DNA of 64,000 nucleotides from CAVVXN01 sp963772585 (lineage in GTDB: Bacteria; Planctomycetota; PLA2; JAEUHO01), in assembly GCA_963772585.1 (NCBI GenBank), contig CAVYXV010000002.1, forward strand, positions 124,001 through 188,000, in the 5' to 3' direction. Under the pieces are notes generated by a model, which did no database searches, was not told the origin of the DNA, and saw only the letters and a list, made by a program, of their open reading frames with translations. A program made the translations under genes and the position numbers. Below, piece by piece: positions 52,970 to 61,218 of the stretch. Numbering within the stretch: position 1 is the stretch's first letter; each line of letters opens with the position of its first letter.

Positions 52970-54544
52970 TCAGCGCCGCTTGGAGAGGGACGAGGTCACC
53001 GAGGGGAGGGGCTTGCCCTCGGGCGTGGAGACGCGCACGCGGGCGTAGACGGAGTACTCGAGGTTCTCCACCTGCAGGAGCAGGACGTGGGGGCCCTCGG
53101 GGAGGTGGACCGGCACCCGGTAGAAGTCGTCGCCCGAGTAGTCGTGGTGGTGGCCGAACAGGATCTCGTCGCCGTCGAGCCAGACCCGCAGACCGTCGTC
53201 GGAGGCGAACCAGAGGACGGCATCGACGTTGGACGCGGCGTGCAACCAGCTCGCGGCGTAGAAGGACGCCCACGGCAACTCCCCCAGGGCCTTGCCGAGC
53301 TCGATCCGGCCGTCGGGCCCCGCATCGAGGCGCTCCCAGCGCTTGGTGTCGGCCCGCGCTCCCTCGCGAGGGCGCACGCGACGCGGATCGAGGTGCCCGA
53401 CGAAGAGGTGATCATCCTCTTCCTTGGTGCCGGGGAACGGACCGGCGACCAGCCACGGGACGAGCCAGGGGACCCCCTCCGACGGGCGGGGCGGCTCGGG
53501 CGGATCGCTCCCCTCCGCGGCCGGCCCCTCCTTCGCCACCGCGCCGAGTTCGTGTTCGTCGGGCTCGGTGAGCGTGGCCCGGCGGAGGAACAGGATCGCG
53601 AAGCACGTGTCCTCCAGGTTCCCCCACGAACCGTCCTTCTTCTGGCGGGCCAGGAGGGCTTCGGCCCCTTCCCGATACCAGTCGTGGCCGGCGATGGTCT
53701 TGCGCTGGAAGAAGACGGCGTAGCGCTCGAGGCCGTACAGGTAGTAGTAGTACTGGGACGGCGTCCATCCCCTCCCGTAGGGATGTCTGTCCACGTCGTA
53801 GTGCTTCTCGAGCCAGTCCTCGGCGGCCTCCATGCCCTCACGGACACGGCGGGAGGGTCGCCTCGTACGGAGGGCATCGAGGGCGAATCTCCACACGAGC
53901 AGGCCGGCGTGCGTCATGCTGGCGCGGTACATCGCGCCGCCGCGGTATCGCACCGCGCCGTCCTCGTGCTGGAGCCGCAGAACGGAATCGAGGAGGCGCT
54001 TCCAGATGCCGTCCGGTGTCTCGTGTCCGTGTCGCTGTCCGACCCTCAACGCCAGCACGGCGTACTGCGTGTTCGAGAGATCGGGGATGCCGTCGGGGTA
54101 GCCCCATAGCCCCTCGTCGGGATTGAAGTTCGCGACGAGCCACTCGCAGATGGTGCGGACGGGCCCCCCGTATCCCTTCCCCATCGCGTTCAGGAACAGG
54201 GCGAGGCAGCCGGCTTCATAGGTGCTGTGAGGCACGAGGTTGCTCGCGTACCCCTTGGACACACCGAGGAAGGAGAGGGCGCGGCGGATGGTCGGGTGGT
54301 CCCTGGGAACGCCGGCGTGGAGAAGCGCGAAGGCACAGAGCCCGGTCCGGCCGAGAGGATGGACCGGGTCCTCCTTCTGCCAGGACCCGTCCTCCGCCTG
54401 GCGCTCGAGCAGGTCGGCCGCCGCCCGGTCGATGGCGCGGTTCACGCGGGCCTCGAGGGGGAGCGCGGCGTCGTCGGCCCGGGTGGCCGCACCCCCGAAG
54501 CCGGCAAGGATCGCGAAGAGCAGACCGGCCAGGCGTCGGGACAT
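52970..54544 (-). CDS. secreted prenyltransferase/squalene-oxidase-repeat protein with C-terminal beta domain
   Basis: This is a 524-residue protein with a signal peptide (1-23). Residues 30-330 contain helical repeats of terpenoid-cyclase type: LLERQAEDGSWQ, GLCAFALLHAGV, DEGLWGYPDGIPDLSNTQYA, LLARQKKDGSWGNLEDTCFA. The DxDD cyclase acid motif is not apparent, so this is a binding or scaffold protein more than a cyclase. Residues 350-510 form a beta module with 'DAVLWFASDDGLRVWLDGDE' and 'GHHHDYSGDDFYRVPV', a PA14/carbohydrate-binding-like fold. Such secreted proteins are frequent in planctomycetes. Confidence 0.75.
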   Translation of the reverse strand: MSRRLAGLLFAILAGFGGAATRADDAALPLEARVNRAIDRAAADLLERQAEDGSWQKEDPVHPLGRTGLCAFALLHAGVPRDHPTIRRALSFLGVSKGYASNLVPHSTYEAGCLALFLNAMGKGYGGPVRTICEWLVANFNPDEGLWGYPDGIPDLSNTQYAVLALRVGQRHGHETPDGIWKRLLDSVLRLQHEDGAVRYRGGAMYRASMTHAGLLVWRFALDALRTRRPSRRVREGMEAAEDWLEKHYDVDRHPYGRGWTPSQYYYYLYGLERYAVFFQRKTIAGHDWYREGAEALLARQKKDGSWGNLEDTCFAILFLRRATLTEPDEHELGAVAKEGPAAEGSDPPEPPRPSEGVPWLVPWLVAGPFPGTKEEDDHLFVGHLDPRRVRPREGARADTKRWERLDAGPDGRIELGKALGELPWASFYAASWLHAASNVDAVLWFASDDGLRVWLDGDEILFGHHHDYSGDDFYRVPVHLPEGPHVLLLQVENLEYSVYARVRVSTPEGKPLPSVTSSLSKRR

Positions 54545-54659
54545 GGGCGACAGGGTAGCGGCGATTCGGATGCCACTGCTTCCCGGTTGGAAATCCTGCG
54601 TATCAGACGGCGAGGTGCCGCCTCAAGGGATGAGGGCTCGGCAGCGAAGGAGGACGAGC

Positions 54660-55295
54660 ATGACTGCGAGAAGCGTGATCCTGGCCTCGGTGGCCGCTCT
54701 GGGCGTCGGCATGGCGCTCCTGGCGTGCGGTGGCGGGGCCGGGGACTTCGGCGCCGTACAAGGGGCCAACAGCCCCCCGACACCGACGCCCTTCCAGCCG
54801 GCGGCAGCGCCGGCGGAGTGGACCGACCTGGGCTGCGCGGGGTGTCACGGGGCCGACGCGAGCGGCGGTTTCGGTCCGGACCTCCACTGCACGACCTTCG
54901 ACCGCCTGGACGCGTACGTGCGGGCGGCGGACACGACGCACACGGGGGGCGCGTTCCCGCAGCTGTCCGACACCGTGCTGCTCGACATGGTCGCCTTCTT
55001 CCGTACGGCGGACTGCCCCGGGACCTCCCCCACCGACCCGACCACCCCGCCGCCGACCGGCGGTGGCGGCCCGCCCCCCAGCCACACGGTCAGCGAGCAC
55101 GGCGTGCTTCACCACCCCGACCTCGAGACGAACCTCAACACCTGCACCCAGTGCCACGGCGCCCAGCTCGAGGGCTCCGCGATCGCCCCCTCCTGCGCCT
55201 CCTGCCACGGCCCCGGCAACGACTTCGACGACGAGAGCGACGAGAGCGGCGAGAGCGGCGAGACCGGCGAGAGCGGCGAGACCGGCGGCGACTGA
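54660..55295 (+). CDS. triheme c-type cytochrome lipoprotein
   Basis: This is a 211-residue protein. AAGGAGGACG precedes the ATG at 54660. A lipobox (MALLAC) marks a lipoprotein. Three heme-c sites are present: CAGCH, CTQCH and CASCH. The first lies in a class I-like domain (with 'DLGCAGCHGADASGGFGPDL'). A Pro/Gly/Thr linker of about 25 residues leads to a small two-heme domain. The C-terminus is an acidic Ser/Gly/Glu repeat (residues about 190-211). It could carry electrons at the cell surface or outer periplasm. No oxidase or reductase gene is beside it. Confidence 0.8.
   Translation: MTARSVILASVAALGVGMALLACGGGAGDFGAVQGANSPPTPTPFQPAAAPAEWTDLGCAGCHGADASGGFGPDLHCTTFDRLDAYVRAADTTHTGGAFPQLSDTVLLDMVAFFRTADCPGTSPTDPTTPPPTGGGGPPPSHTVSEHGVLHHPDLETNLNTCTQCHGAQLEGSAIAPSCASCHGPGNDFDDESDESGESGETGESGETGGD
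55230..55286 (+). repeat. short acidic tandem repeat at the cytochrome C-terminus
   Basis: About six 9-12 bp units of the type GAGAGCGGC/GAGACCGGC encode (D/G)-E-(S/T)-G repeats. The pattern is prone to slippage and gives a length-variable, negatively charged tail. Confidence 0.7.
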
Positions 55296-55297
55296 CG

Positions 55298-55741
55298 ACC
55301 GGCCTCCTCCTCGCCTCGGGCGCGTTCGTGCTGGTGGCGGGTGCTCCGGGCGCGCGGGGGGGGATCGGCCGCGCCACGCCGGCGGTTGGGGGCCGGCGTG
55401 GCGATGGCCCCCGTGGGGCTCGCCGTCGTGACGGGCGGCGCCACCGCGGGGGCCGCGGGTGACGTGCGTACGAGCGCCGCGGGGTACTCCTCGCGGTCGC
55501 GTCGGGACCGACCGCCTCGGGCCTCCGGTCCGTGCTCGGGTACGCCGTCCTCCCCCGCCCGGCAACGACCCAAGCGGCCGTCCCGCCGCCCTCGGCCCCG
55601 GCGCCGCCCGCCTTCGGCGGGGTCGTGCTGCTCGACGAGGCGCTCTCGCTCCCCCTCCTGGCCGCGGCGACGCCCTTCCTGGGGGGCATCGCACTCGTGA
55701 CGACACGCGGCTACAGTGAGGCCTCCCATTCCAGGAGATGA
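55298..55741 (+). pseudogene. possible frameshifted small hydrophobic protein gene
   Basis: Three successive frames look protein-like: LTTGLLLASGAFVLVAGAP (from 55293), GAGVAMAPVGLAVVTGGATAG (about 55393-55480) and GVLLAVASGPTASGLRSVLGYAVL ... LLAAATPFLGGIALVTTRG (from about 55483). Joins would need one G fewer in a G5 run near 55388 and one G more in a G4 run near 55480. The last frame ends in TGA that overlaps the next gene's ATG as ATGA, a feature of real operon genes here. Translated together it would be a small membrane protein. Status is uncertain: an assembly-error victim, a decayed gene, or coincidence. Confidence 0.35.
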
Positions 55742-56451
55742 CCACGGTGAGGTGCATGCGTTGCGGCCGCGAGGCCGCGGAGACCGACAAGTTCTGCGCG
55801 GAGTGCGGGATGTTCCTCCGCGATGCCTGGGTGGACGAGCGCATCCTGCTCGCGCTGGGGCAGGAGCGGGACGGCAGGCATCGGGAGGCCCGCCAGGGAC
55901 TCGAGCGCGTCGTCGATCTCGAGCCCGAGAACACCCTGGCCAACCACCTTCTCGGACAGATGTACTTCCACCAGGGAACGCTCGATCTCGCCATCGAGCG
56001 GTACCAGTGCGCGCTGGACTTGCAGCCCGACTTCGTGCTCTGCGCGTACCACCTCGGGGTGGCGTGGTACCACCGCGGGAACATGCCGGAGGCCATCAAG
56101 GCCTTTCAGCGTTGTCTGGAGATCGACCCGCACTACAACGCCGCCCACTACCGGATCGCGATCGCACGCTTCCACGCGGGAGACCTGGACGAGGCCCTCG
56201 AGCACTTCCAGCGCTGCACGACGCTCACACCCGAGTACCTGATGGCGCGCTACCACATCGGCGTGATCTACGAGCGTCTGGGGCGCATCGATGAGGCGAA
56301 GCGCGAGTTCGCCCGGAGCATCGACGAGGGGGTCGGGGAGGTGAGCAGCCTCTACCACCTCGCCCGGTTCAAGCGAATGGAGGGCGACACCGACGGGGCG
56401 GAGGCGCTGCTCCGCAAGGCGCGCCAGTTCGGCAAGGCGGAGGTGAACTGA
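55738..56451 (+). CDS. zinc-ribbon TPR protein
   Basis: This is a 237-residue cytosolic protein. The N-terminus has a zinc ribbon (CMRCGREAAETDKFCAECG). Residues 40-230 are five or six tetratricopeptide repeats, for example 'ALGQERDGRHREARQGLERV', 'AIERYQCALDLQPDFVLCAY' and 'ALEHFQRCTTLTPEYLMARY'. It acts as a protein-protein scaffold of unknown partner. GGAGATG start. Its stop is 1 bp before the GTG of the LeuA-like gene, so the two are co-transcribed. Confidence 0.8.
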   Translation: MTTVRCMRCGREAAETDKFCAECGMFLRDAWVDERILLALGQERDGRHREARQGLERVVDLEPENTLANHLLGQMYFHQGTLDLAIERYQCALDLQPDFVLCAYHLGVAWYHRGNMPEAIKAFQRCLEIDPHYNAAHYRIAIARFHAGDLDEALEHFQRCTTLTPEYLMARYHIGVIYERLGRIDEAKREFARSIDEGVGEVSSLYHLARFKRMEGDTDGAEALLRKARQFGKAEVN

Positions 56452-56452
56452 C

Positions 56453-57706
56453 GTGAGCGGCGGACGCGACGAGCAGAAGCTGGTCCACGACTGGGCCGAG
56501 GCGGGGCCCTACCGCTTCCGTCGCCCCCGGGCCGCGATGCTGGACGACGAGACGCTCCGGGACGGGCTCCAGAGCCCGTCCGTCCGGGACCCCGACGTAC
56601 AGGTGAAGGTCGAGATCCTGCACCTGATGAACGACCTGGGCGTCGAGACGGCCAACGTCGGGCTTCCCGGGGCCGGGCCGAGGCAGCGCACGGCGGTGGA
56701 GACCCTCTGCCGCGAAATCGCCCGGTCCAAGCTGCGCATCCGGGCGAACTGCGCCGGCCGCACCGTGCTCGCCGACATCCAGCCGATGGCCGACGTGACG
56801 CAGAAGACGGGCGTACCCATCGAGGCGTGCGTGTTCATCGGCAGCAGCCCCATCCGCCAGTATGCCGAGGCGTGGGACATCGAGCACATCCTCCGCCTCA
56901 CGCGCGAGGCGGTGTCCTTCGCGGTGAAGGAGCAGCTCGATGTCATGTACGTCACGGAAGACACCATCCGCTCGGCTCCGGCCGATCTCGATGTGTTGCT
57001 CACGGCGGCAGTGGAGGCCGGCGCCGGGCGCGTGTGCCTCTGCGACACGGTGGGTGCGGCCACGCCCGAAGGCGTGATGAACCTGGTGACGTGGGTGGGC
57101 GAGCTCCTGGAGCGCCTCGGCGTGGGAGACCGCGTCGGCATCGACTGGCACGGGCACCGCGACCGGGGGCTGGGCCTTCCCAACACCCTCGCGGCGTTGC
57201 AGGCGGGGGCGACGCGCGTGCACGGCACCGCCCTGGGCATCGGCGAGCGGGTCGGGAACACGCCCATGGAGCAGTTGCTCGTCAACCTGAAGCTCCTGGG
57301 CGTCCGGAGCGACGACCTGACCCGCCTGCAGGAGTACGTCGAGCTCGTCGCCGAGGCGACGGGCGTACCCATCCCGGTGAACACGCCGATCGTCGGGAGG
57401 GACGCCTTCCGGACGGCGACCGGGGTGCACGCCGCCGCCGTGGTGAAGGCCCTGCGCAAGGGCGACGCGTGGCTGGCCGACCGCGTCTACTCCGGGGTGC
57501 CGGCCTCCTGGATCGGCCGCCGGCAGGAGATCGAGATCGGGCACATGAGCGGCGCCTCCAACGTGCTCCACTACCTGCAGAGCCGCGGTCTGCCGCACGA
57601 GAACGGCGTCGTGCAGGCCGTGCTGCAGGCGGCGAAGCGCTCCGAGCGGGTCCTCACCGACGAGGAGGTGCGGGACACCGTCACGGCCGCGGCGAGCAAG
57701 ACCTAG
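56453..57706 (+). CDS. DRE-TIM metallolyase, isopropylmalate/homocitrate synthase-like
   Basis: This is a 417-residue protein starting at GTG 56453. The TIM-barrel opens with MLDDETLRDGLQSPSVRD, the D-E-T-L-R-D-G motif of the family. The metal ligands are in DWHGHRDRGLGLP (HGH), and GIGERVGNTPMEQLLVNLKL closes the barrel. The regulatory domain of LeuA is absent, so it is not classic leucine-pathway IPMS. It could condense acetyl-CoA with a 2-oxoacid (citramalate, homocitrate) or cleave a 3-hydroxyacyl-CoA. Its position just upstream of the benzoyl-CoA genes is suggestive but does not prove a link. Confidence 0.8.
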   Translation: MSGGRDEQKLVHDWAEAGPYRFRRPRAAMLDDETLRDGLQSPSVRDPDVQVKVEILHLMNDLGVETANVGLPGAGPRQRTAVETLCREIARSKLRIRANCAGRTVLADIQPMADVTQKTGVPIEACVFIGSSPIRQYAEAWDIEHILRLTREAVSFAVKEQLDVMYVTEDTIRSAPADLDVLLTAAVEAGAGRVCLCDTVGAATPEGVMNLVTWVGELLERLGVGDRVGIDWHGHRDRGLGLPNTLAALQAGATRVHGTALGIGERVGNTPMEQLLVNLKLLGVRSDDLTRLQEYVELVAEATGVPIPVNTPIVGRDAFRTATGVHAAAVVKALRKGDAWLADRVYSGVPASWIGRRQEIEIGHMSGASNVLHYLQSRGLPHENGVVQAVLQAAKRSERVLTDEEVRDTVTAAASKT

Positions 57707-57742
57707 GTCCCCCCGCCCCCCCGATTTGCCTTGTCGCACCGG

Positions 57743-57760
57743 CCTAAATAGGTATTCCTA
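57743..57760. promoter_or_regulatory. AT-rich inverted repeats upstream of the benzoyl-CoA gene cluster
   Basis: CCTA-AA-TAGG-TATT-CCTA contains two overlapping short inverted repeats sharing the TAGG arm, in an AT-rich island about 30-48 nt before the Had start. It may be a regulator site or part of the promoter. No clear -35/-10 pair can be fixed. GGGAGGAC lies at the Had ribosome site. Confidence 0.3.
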
Positions 57761-57790
57761 CTCCTGTTTCCTTGTTTACGGGAGGACGAC

Positions 57791-58861
57791 GTGCGAGTCA
57801 CGGCATGGACCGCGGAAGCGCCCGGCCAGCGGATGGCGCCCGTCGAGCGCGAGGAACGGGCGGGGCCGGGCGAGGTGATCGTCGAAGTCGCCGGGTGCGG
57901 CCTCTGCCACACGGACCTGGGGTTCTTCTACGAGGGCGTCCCCACCCGCCACCCCTTCCCCCTCACGCTGGGCCACGAGATCAGCGGACGGGTCGTGGAG
58001 GCCGGCCAGGGCGCCGGCGACCAGGTGGGCCGCGACGTGGTCGTGCCGGCCGTGATCCCCTGTGGGACCTGCCCCGCGTGCCGGGCCGGCCGCGGCGGGA
58101 TCTGCCCGAAGCAGGTCTTCCCCGGAAACGACGTCCACGGCGGCTTCGCGAGCCACGTGCGCGTGCCCGCGGGCGGGCTGTGCCCCGTTCCCGACCTCTC
58201 CGACCCGGACGTGAACCCCTCGGGCCTCCCCCTCTCGTCGCTGTCGGTGATCGCCGACGCCGTATCGACAGCCTGGCAGGCCATCCTCCGGAGCGGCCTC
58301 GCCGAGGGGGACGTCGCCGTCTTCGTGGGGGCGGGGGGCGTCGGCGGGTTCGGCATCCAGCTCGCCGCCGCAAGGGGGGCGCACGTCGTGGCCCTCGACG
58401 TGGACGACGGTCGCCTCGCGGCCATGCGCGAGTACGGCGCCGAGCTCACGCTCCGCGCCGACGGCGACTTCAAGGACCTTCGCGGCCGGATCCGGTCCTT
58501 CGCGAAGGAACGCGACGTCCCGACGTGGCGTCGCCGCATCTTCGAGACGTCCGGCACCCCCGCCGGGCAGACGACCGCCTTCGGACTCCTCGAGCACGGC
58601 GGCTACCTCTCCATCGTCGGCTTCACGCCGAAGAAGGTCGAGGTCCGCCTGTCCAATCTCATGGCCTTCGACGCGCGCGTCGAGGGCAACTGGGGGTGTC
58701 TCCCCGAGCACTACCCGGCTCTCCTCGACCTCGTCCTCCAGGGCAAGGTCGCTCTCGCCCCGTTCGTCGAGCACCGCCCGCTCTCGACGATCAACGAGAC
58801 CTTCGAAGACGTGCGGGCGCACCGCGTGAACAAGCGCGTGGTCCTGACGCCGGAGGCCTGA
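57791..58861 (+). CDS. had: 6-hydroxycyclohex-1-ene-1-carbonyl-CoA dehydrogenase
   Basis: This is a 356-residue zinc-type medium-chain dehydrogenase. The start is GTG 57791 with GGGAGGAC upstream. Catalytic Zn ligands C36/C39-H40 are in CGLCHTDL, with G61-H62-E63 (GHEISG). The structural zinc site has C91, C94, C97 and C105 (CGTCPACRAGRGGIC). The Rossmann motif is VFVGAGGVGGFGIQ (about 178-190). The sequence, with the SNLMAFDARVEGNWGCLPEHY block, fits Had, which oxidises 6-hydroxycyclohex-1-ene-1-carbonyl-CoA to the 6-oxo compound with NAD+. It is the first gene of the benzoyl-CoA operon, and its order before oah supports the name. Confidence 0.88.
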   Translation: MRVTAWTAEAPGQRMAPVEREERAGPGEVIVEVAGCGLCHTDLGFFYEGVPTRHPFPLTLGHEISGRVVEAGQGAGDQVGRDVVVPAVIPCGTCPACRAGRGGICPKQVFPGNDVHGGFASHVRVPAGGLCPVPDLSDPDVNPSGLPLSSLSVIADAVSTAWQAILRSGLAEGDVAVFVGAGGVGGFGIQLAAARGAHVVALDVDDGRLAAMREYGAELTLRADGDFKDLRGRIRSFAKERDVPTWRRRIFETSGTPAGQTTAFGLLEHGGYLSIVGFTPKKVEVRLSNLMAFDARVEGNWGCLPEHYPALLDLVLQGKVALAPFVEHRPLSTINETFEDVRAHRVNKRVVLTPEA

Positions 58862-58863
58862 CG

Positions 58864-59979
58864 ATGACGACCGACACGACATTCGCCTTCAAGAACCACG
58901 ACCTCGTGGATCTACCCGACATCCCGGGCATCCGCGTGGAGCACATGCCGATCCACGGCCCCGACGGCCAGGTGGTGGACGGCCTCCACGCGACCCGCAT
59001 CACCCTGGACAACCCGGGGCAGCTCAACTCCTACACGACCGAGATGGTGAAGGGCGTCATCCTCGGCATGCGCCACGCGTCGAACGACCGGGCGAGCGTG
59101 GCTGTCGTCTTCACGGGCTCGGGGACGCGCGCGTTCTGCACCGGCGGCAACACCGCCGAGTATGCGACCTACTACGCCGGTCGCCCCGAAGAGTACCGCC
59201 AGTACATGCGGCTCTTCAACGACATGGTCACCGCGATCCTGCACTGCGACAAGCCCGTCATCTGCCGCGTCAACGGCATGCGCATCGCGGGCGGCCAGGA
59301 GATCGGCATGGCGTGCGACTTCTCCGTGGCGCAGGACCTGGCCCTGTTCGGTCAGGCGGGGCCGAAGCACGGCTCGGCGCCCGACGGCGGCAGCACCGAC
59401 TTCCTCCCGATCTTCGTCGGGGCGGAACGCGCCATGGAGTCGTGCACGCTCTGCGAGACGTGGACGGCCCACAAGGCCTATCGCCTCGGGCTCATCAGCG
59501 ACATCGTCCCCGCGCTCCAGGTGGACGGCGAGTTCGTGCCCAACCCCATGGCCGTGACCGATCGCTGGATCGACGGAAAGGGGCGCATCGTCTTCGGCGA
59601 GCCGAAGCGGGGCGACGAGCGCGCCGCCGCCAAGGAACTCATGGCCCGGGGCACGGTGGACCTCTCGCTCCTCGACCAGCGGGTGGACGGGCTCGTCACC
59701 TCCTTGGCGATGACGATGCCCGGGTGCCTCAGCAAGACCGTGGAGAGCGTGCGCAAGCACAAGCTCGCCCACTGGGACAAGAACCGCGAGACGAACCGGG
59801 CCTGGTTGGGCCTGAACATGATGACCGAGGGGCGGACCGGCTTCCGCGCGTTCCACGAGGGCAGCCGGACCTGCCGCGAGCCGGACTTCCTCCTGCTGAG
59901 GCGCCGTCTCGCGGAGGGCCAGCCCTGGGGCGACGCGCTGACCGAGGAAGCGCTGGCGAAAGCCCACGGGAAGGCCTGA
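58864..59979 (+). CDS. oah: 6-oxocyclohex-1-ene-1-carbonyl-CoA hydrolase
   Basis: This is a 371-residue crotonase-family protein, close to the usual 377. Characteristic segments are LDNPGQLNSYTTEMVKGVIL, GTRAFCTGGNTAEYATYYAG, CRVNGMRIAGGQEIGMACDF and GPKHGSAPDGGSTDFLPIF. This enzyme opens the alicyclic ring hydrolytically, yielding 3-hydroxypimelyl-CoA. ATG 58864 lies 2 bp after the Had stop. The signature is strong enough to separate it from ordinary enoyl-CoA hydratases. Confidence 0.93.
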   Translation: MTTDTTFAFKNHDLVDLPDIPGIRVEHMPIHGPDGQVVDGLHATRITLDNPGQLNSYTTEMVKGVILGMRHASNDRASVAVVFTGSGTRAFCTGGNTAEYATYYAGRPEEYRQYMRLFNDMVTAILHCDKPVICRVNGMRIAGGQEIGMACDFSVAQDLALFGQAGPKHGSAPDGGSTDFLPIFVGAERAMESCTLCETWTAHKAYRLGLISDIVPALQVDGEFVPNPMAVTDRWIDGKGRIVFGEPKRGDERAAAKELMARGTVDLSLLDQRVDGLVTSLAMTMPGCLSKTVESVRKHKLAHWDKNRETNRAWLGLNMMTEGRTGFRAFHEGSRTCREPDFLLLRRRLAEGQPWGDALTEEALAKAHGKA

Positions 59980-59983
59980 TTCC

Positions 59984-60454
59984 GTGCCCGACGTCCGGTC
60001 CAGCATGCCGCGCGCTCTCGATGCGCCCGACCTCGATCAGGTCGTGGCCATCGACGCGCGGCAGACCGGACAGAGCAAGCCGGAGTACTGGCAGCGCATC
60101 TTCGTCGCGTTCCTCGACTCGGGGGGCGCGCGTACCTTCGGATTCGGCATCGACGGAGATCACGACCGCCTCGCGGGCTTCCTGTTCGGCGAGGTCCGGG
60201 CGTTCGAGTTCGGCTCGGAGCCGTGCGGGTGGGTGTTCGCCGTGGGCATCGACGACGCCTACCGCCGCCGTGGATGCGCGTCGTTGCTGCTGGAGGCGGC
60301 CTTCGACCGCTTCCGGGAGTTCGGCGTGGACATGGTCCGCACGATGGTGAGGCGGAACGACGTCCCCGTCCTGTCGTTCTTCCGGAGCAACGGCTTCGAG
60401 GGCGGCCCCTATGTGCAACTGGAGCGCCCCACCGGCGAAGGGAGCCAGGCGTGA
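59984..60454 (+). CDS. GNAT-family N-acetyltransferase inside the benzoyl-CoA operon
   Basis: This is a 156-residue protein starting at GTG 59984, 4 bp after the oah stop. The acetyl-CoA motif is VGIDDAYRRRGCASLLLEAA (about 83-102). The C-terminal VPVLSFFRSNGFEGG is the usual RimI-like end. It overlaps dch by GTGA, so it belongs to the operon. A plausible role is acetylation control of a pathway enzyme, as known for acetyltransferases that inactivate aromatic-CoA ligases in Rhodopseudomonas. No direct evidence for that is in this sequence. Confidence 0.8.
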   Translation: MPDVRSSMPRALDAPDLDQVVAIDARQTGQSKPEYWQRIFVAFLDSGGARTFGFGIDGDHDRLAGFLFGEVRAFEFGSEPCGWVFAVGIDDAYRRRGCASLLLEAAFDRFREFGVDMVRTMVRRNDVPVLSFFRSNGFEGGPYVQLERPTGEGSQA

Positions 60455-61218
60455 CGAGACCCATCCGCCGGGAAGTGCTGGAGGACGGCGCGGTCTGGCG
60501 CGTCGTGCTGGCCACGCCCAAGGCCAACGTGATCGACGCCGCGATGACCGCAGCCCTCGCCGACACGTTCGAGGAAGCGGCGCACGACGCCGCGCTCAAG
60601 GCCGTCCTCCTCGAGGGCGAGGGCGCACACTTCTCCTTCGGGGCCAGTGTGGAGGAGCACCTCCCCGAGCGCGTGGCCGGCATGCTCGCCGCGTTCCACG
60701 GCCTCTTCCGGACGATGGCCGCGAGTAGCGTCATCGTGGTGGCGGCCGTCCGGGGCCAGTGTCTCGGCGGCGGTCTCGAACTCGCGAGCTTCGCGCACCG
60801 CCTCTTCGCCGCTCCCGACGCGAAGCTCGGCCAACCGGAGATCCGGCTGGGGGTCCTGGCCCCCGCGGCCTCCGTCCTCCTTCCCGAGCGCATCGGCCGG
60901 CCCGCGGCGGAAGACCTGTGCCTCACGGGCCGCATCCTCGACGCGGAGGCGGCGCGGGCGATCGGCCTCGTGGACCAGATCGCCGACGACCCCTCGGAGG
61001 CGGCCCTCGCGTGGATCCGCGAGGGGGTCCTTCCCCACTCCGGGGCGAGTCTGAGGCGCGCCGTCCAAGCGGTCCGGCTCGGGCTCACCCGCCGCCTCCA
61101 CGACGACCTCGCCGCCGTGGAACGCATCTACCTCGAAGACCTCATGCAGACGGCCGACGCCGTCGAGGGCATCCGCGCCTTCCTCGACAAGCGTCGGCCC
61201 GTGTGGAGCGACGCATGA
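60451..61218 (+). CDS. dch: cyclohexa-1,5-dienecarbonyl-CoA hydratase
   Basis: This is a 255-residue crotonase-type protein (usual length about 258). The oxyanion-hole segments are FSFGASVEEHLPERV and VRGQCLGGGLELASFAHRLF. The EHLPE-containing block is the known signature of Dch. It adds water to the dienoyl-CoA product of benzoyl-CoA reductase. It starts at GTG 60451 overlapping the GNAT stop and ends overlapping bcrC as ATGA. Confidence 0.88.
   Translation: MTRPIRREVLEDGAVWRVVLATPKANVIDAAMTAALADTFEEAAHDAALKAVLLEGEGAHFSFGASVEEHLPERVAGMLAAFHGLFRTMAASSVIVVAAVRGQCLGGGLELASFAHRLFAAPDAKLGQPEIRLGVLAPAASVLLPERIGRPAAEDLCLTGRILDAEAARAIGLVDQIADDPSEAALAWIREGVLPHSGASLRRAVQAVRLGLTRRLHDDLAAVERIYLEDLMQTADAVEGIRAFLDKRRPVWSDA

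Noticed and set aside
52970..54544. annotation as a functional squalene-hopene cyclase
   Set aside because: The protein is exported, short for a cyclase and no DxDD acid motif is evident; only the repeat fold is supported.
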